Source of the DNA: CAZTAO01 sp964611645
GTDB taxonomy: Bacteria > Armatimonadota > UBA5829
Assembly (NCBI GenBank): GCA_964611645.1
Contig: CAZTAO010000033.1
Coordinates: 1 to 53,131, forward strand
Length of the DNA stretch: 53,131 nt
Direction of reading: 5' to 3'
In this document: piece by piece, positions 51,052 to 53,131 of the stretch
How positions within the stretch are numbered: the first letter of the stretch is position 1
Layout of the letters: each line of letters opens with the position of its first letter
Position numbers and translations under genes: made by a program
The notes under the pieces: generated by a model
What the model was told of the DNA's origin: nothing
Database searches by the model: none
The model's input: the letters and a program-made list of their open reading frames with translations, nothing else

Positions 51052-51978
51052 TCAGGGCTTCACAAGGCTAGACAACTCCGCCCCCGCCACGAACCGCCTC
51101 AGGTTCCCCAGTATCAGATCGAACATCCTTGAGGATGTGTTGTCCGAGGCGAAGGAGTTGTGAGGGGTTACGATGACTTTGTCGTGCCTCCACAGCGGGC
51201 TGCTCGGCGGGAGCGGCTCTTCCTCGAACACATCCAGCGCCACACCCCTGAACTTGTCCAGATTCGCGGTCAACTCGTCCTCGTCTATGATCTGGCCGCG
51301 CGATACGTTAACCAGCACGCAGTCCTGCTTCAGGCGCCCGATGATGTCGGCATCGATGAGGTGATGGGTTTCGGGTGTCAGGGGCAGGGTCAGAACAACT
51401 ATGTCGCACCTGCCGATGCTGTCCCGCAAGCGGGACATAGTGCAGTACTCCGCCAACTGGCTGCATGTAGGGTCGCGGACATCGAAGCCTATCACCCGCG
51501 CGCCGAACGCCTCCAGCCTCTTGGCGACTTCCCTGCCGATGCTGCCGACCCCGATCAGTCCCACGGTCTTGCCGTTAAGCTCCAGCAGATCGTAGTTCTT
51601 GGCCCAGGTCGCATTCTGCTGCGCCTCCACGAAGTGCCGGGTGCGCTTGTATATCTCCAGAATCTTGAGTATGACCCACTCCGCGATAGGGATGCTGTAC
51701 ACACCCTGCGCGTTGGCGAGTTTGATGCCACGGTCGTGGAATGCCTGCACGGGAACTCTGTCCAACCCCACTCTGGTCAACTGCGCGAACTTGAGATTTG
51801 TGAACTCCGAAACATCGTTGTGCAGAAAGACGGCGTTGCCCACTACTGCGTCGAACAACTCCGGGGTGGGGCAGGGAGCTTGCTCGTCGGCGTGGATGGT
51901 CACCTTGCAGCCCAGCTTCTCTATCTGCGCGATCTGTTCGGGTGTGTAGTTGTAGGAGCCGGTGATAAGGACGTTCAT
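51052..51978 (-). CDS. D-isomer-specific 2-hydroxyacid dehydrogenase
   Basis: A 308-residue NAD-dependent enzyme that interconverts a 2-keto acid and a D-2-hydroxy acid. Seen: LIGVGSIGREVAKRLEAFGARVIGFDV (NAD site at about 142-168), VNVSRGQIIDEDEL with the substrate-binding Arg, DVFEEEPL with the catalytic Glu, and VTPHNSFAS with the catalytic His. It is shorter than phosphoglycerate dehydrogenase and lacks the ACT domain, so serine biosynthesis is unlikely. ATG 51978 overlaps the stop of the aldolase gene by four bases, so the two proteins are made together. In this setting it may reduce the aldol product to a hydroxy acid. Confidence 0.92.
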   Translation of the reverse strand: MNVLITGSYNYTPEQIAQIEKLGCKVTIHADEQAPCPTPELFDAVVGNAVFLHNDVSEFTNLKFAQLTRVGLDRVPVQAFHDRGIKLANAQGVYSIPIAEWVILKILEIYKRTRHFVEAQQNATWAKNYDLLELNGKTVGLIGVGSIGREVAKRLEAFGARVIGFDVRDPTCSQLAEYCTMSRLRDSIGRCDIVVLTLPLTPETHHLIDADIIGRLKQDCVLVNVSRGQIIDEDELTANLDKFRGVALDVFEEEPLPPSSPLWRHDKVIVTPHNSFASDNTSSRMFDLILGNLRRFVAGAELSSLVKP

Positions 51979-52793
51979 TGCTTGCCCGCCACTATCTGCG
52001 CCACCAGTCGCTGCAGTTCAAGGCGGTTGTGTTCGAACTCTTCTTTGCTGGACCCCGCGGCCTTTGCCTCGAACGCCCTGAACTCCGCAAGACCCGCGGA
52101 GAACTCCAGCGGCAGGCATGCTTTGTCGACCTTGGAGGCGTCGCAGAAGCTTCTGGCGAGGATAGCCTGGGTGGACCCGACCCGGTAATGCTCGGTTATC
52201 ACATATTCAGCGGGCAGCATCCCGCCTCCCAGTTTTGCTATCCCGCCGAAGCCAAATGGAATGCCCTTCGCCATTATGCGACTGCCCAGGGACTCCACCG
52301 TGCCGTCTGCCAGAAGCTCGAACATGAACTTCATTCCGTAGGACAGGTGCAGGTCGTTGAGGCCAATGTGGAAGTTGTCGATGCCGGGAATAGCGAGAAT
52401 GCTGTCCAGGTTTTCGGCGGCTTCGGCGGTCTCAAGCAGCAGGCAGGTTTCAGCCCGACCCGCGACCGCGTCAATGAACAGCTCCACTTCTCCCACAGTC
52501 TTGAACATGGGAAGCATCACTATATCCGCTCCGGCTTCCACCACCGCGTCGATCTCGGCCTGGGACTCGTGGCTGATTGCGTTGACCCTCACCAGCAGTT
52601 TCGACCGGTCCAGCACACTCTTCACGCGGGCCGCATCTCCAACTGTGTGCCCGGAGATGACGGTGTTGCGGTTCGCCTGCCGCTCCACCTTTCCCTTGAT
52701 CTCCAGGTCCACAAATATCACGTCGACGCCCGCGTCTTGCGCCACTGTGGCTACTTCGGTGTCGTTTGTGATGTACAACAGGCGCAGTGGCAT
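51975..52793 (-). CDS. HpcH/HpaI-family class II aldolase
   Basis: A 272-residue metal-dependent aldolase/lyase of the HpaI family, which typically joins or splits pyruvate and an aldehyde. Seen: VDVIFVDLEIKG near the N-terminus, ADIVMLPMFKTVGEVELFIDAV, LLLETAEAAENL with the metal-binding Glu, and GIDNFHIGLNDLHLSYG with the metal-binding Asp. It is co-directional with the hydroxyacid dehydrogenase (4-base overlap) and lies 17 bases after the sugar-transferase gene, so all three are probably one transcript. The substrate is unknown; citrate lyase beta-like function is a less likely alternative. Confidence 0.87.
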   Translation of the reverse strand: MPLRLLYITNDTEVATVAQDAGVDVIFVDLEIKGKVERQANRNTVISGHTVGDAARVKSVLDRSKLLVRVNAISHESQAEIDAVVEAGADIVMLPMFKTVGEVELFIDAVAGRAETCLLLETAEAAENLDSILAIPGIDNFHIGLNDLHLSYGMKFMFELLADGTVESLGSRIMAKGIPFGFGGIAKLGGGMLPAEYVITEHYRVGSTQAILARSFCDASKVDKACLPLEFSAGLAEFRAFEAKAAGSSKEEFEHNRLELQRLVAQIVAGKQ

Positions 52794-52810
52794 TTCCGGT
52801 ATAGCTCCAG

Positions 52811-53131
52811 TCAGTCTTTCTTGTCGCTCTTGACGGCGGTTTCGGAGACGTTCACGTTGTCCTTGGCGAAGATTACCTTGGTGAATGTCATCAGCATTAT
52901 CTTGAGATCGAGGATCGGGTTGAGGTGGTCGACATAATGCACATCCATCACAATCCGCTTATCCCACGGCACATCTTTCCTGCCGTTGACCTGCGCCCAG
53001 CCGGTCACGCCCGGCCGGATGGTGAAGCGTCTCAACTGCTCCGGCGTGTAGTCTTCGATGGGCCAGGGGTGGTAGGTGAGGGTGGGGCGGGGGCCTATGA
53101 AGCTCATGTCGCCCTTGATGATATTGAAAAG
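52811..53131 (-). CDS. Initiating sugar-phosphate transferase (bacterial sugar transferase family), 5' end beyond window
   Basis: Only the C-terminal 106 residues are in the window; the frame runs open off the right edge. LFNIIKGDMSFIGPRP, then FTIRPGVTGWAQVNGRKDVPWDKRIVMDVHYVDHLNPILDLKIML is the conserved C-terminus of WcaJ/PglC/WbaP-type enzymes, which move a sugar-1-phosphate from UDP-sugar onto undecaprenyl phosphate and so start the glycan chain. The end is a short acidic/basic tail (SETAVKSDKKD). The likely role is priming the repeat unit of this locus. The donor sugar cannot be judged without the N-terminal part. Confidence 0.92.
   Translation of the reverse strand, partial: LFNIIKGDMSFIGPRPTLTYHPWPIEDYTPEQLRRFTIRPGVTGWAQVNGRKDVPWDKRIVMDVHYVDHLNPILDLKIMLMTFTKVIFAKDNVNVSETAVKSDKKD

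Noticed and set aside
1..53131. CRISPR arrays, tRNA/rRNA genes, transposases, phage genes and toxin-antitoxin pairs
   Set aside because: I looked for regularly spaced repeats, tRNA T-loop patterns and mobile-element protein motifs and saw none. A formal tRNAscan/Infernal run would be needed to exclude small RNAs.

Overview
This is a 53 kb window of bacterial chromosome with moderately high GC, densely packed with genes. A run of ten Ns at 45219-45228 marks an assembly gap, so it is probably a draft or metagenome-derived scaffold. No rRNA, tRNA, CRISPR array, transposase, integrase or phage gene was seen. The mix suggests an uncultured, environmental, saccharolytic bacterium with a complex envelope: secreted DUF4838 and DUF4091 proteins, a GH127-like enzyme, a creatininase-family protein, a type I-beta DAHP synthase, LemA/HtpX, and a SecA with a large insertion and a SEC-C tail. 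Armatimonadota or a similar lineage would fit, but that is a weak inference from gene content. TTG starts with strong Shine-Dalgarno sequences are frequent.

Region 1 (1-15.9 kb) holds a DEAD-box RNA helicase followed by a carbohydrate-catabolism-like island. On the minus strand, in transcription order, lie a giant secreted DUF4091/TIM-barrel protein that looks like two joined genes, a GH127-like enzyme, an SDR oxidoreductase and two tandem DUF4838 paralogues. Facing away from them on the plus strand are a secreted beta-propeller protein and a creatininase-family protein. No transporter or regulator is present in this island.

Region 2 (16-25.7 kb) is housekeeping: secA, prfB (with the classical RF2 +1 recoding site plus a second, unexpected frame break), a stand-alone 5'-nucleotidase C-terminal domain, a GyrI-like protein, an htpX/lemA pair on the minus strand, DAHP synthase and an AGE-family epimerase.

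Region 3 (25.7-53.1 kb) is a large surface-polysaccharide locus. On the minus strand are a PglF/CapD-type nucleotide-sugar 4,6-dehydratase and a Wzc-like tyrosine autokinase/co-polymerase. A divergent promoter pair at 30.1 kb separates them from a long plus-strand run. That run encodes a UDP-glucuronate 4-epimerase-like protein, an ABC-2 export permease, an O-antigen polymerase/ligase-like membrane protein, a GT-C-type membrane protein, a Wzt-like ATPase with a C-terminal carbohydrate-binding domain, a methyltransferase and eight soluble glycosyltransferases or glycosyltransferase-like proteins. It ends with a complete CapE-CapF-CapG (FnlABC) set for UDP-N-acetyl-L-fucosamine and a WbuB-like transferase. 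On the opposite strand at the right end are a D-2-hydroxyacid dehydrogenase, an HpcH/HpaI aldolase and the C-terminus of an initiating sugar-phosphate transferase cut by the window edge.

Together, region 3 would make nucleotide sugars (GalA-type, 4-keto-6-deoxy-HexNAc, L-FucNAc), build a heteropolysaccharide and export it through an ABC transporter, with chain length possibly set by the Wzc-like protein. Two families of intergenic palindromes occur: CCCTCCAGGT hairpins in region 1 and GC-rich REP-like hairpins around prfB and at 51.0 kb.
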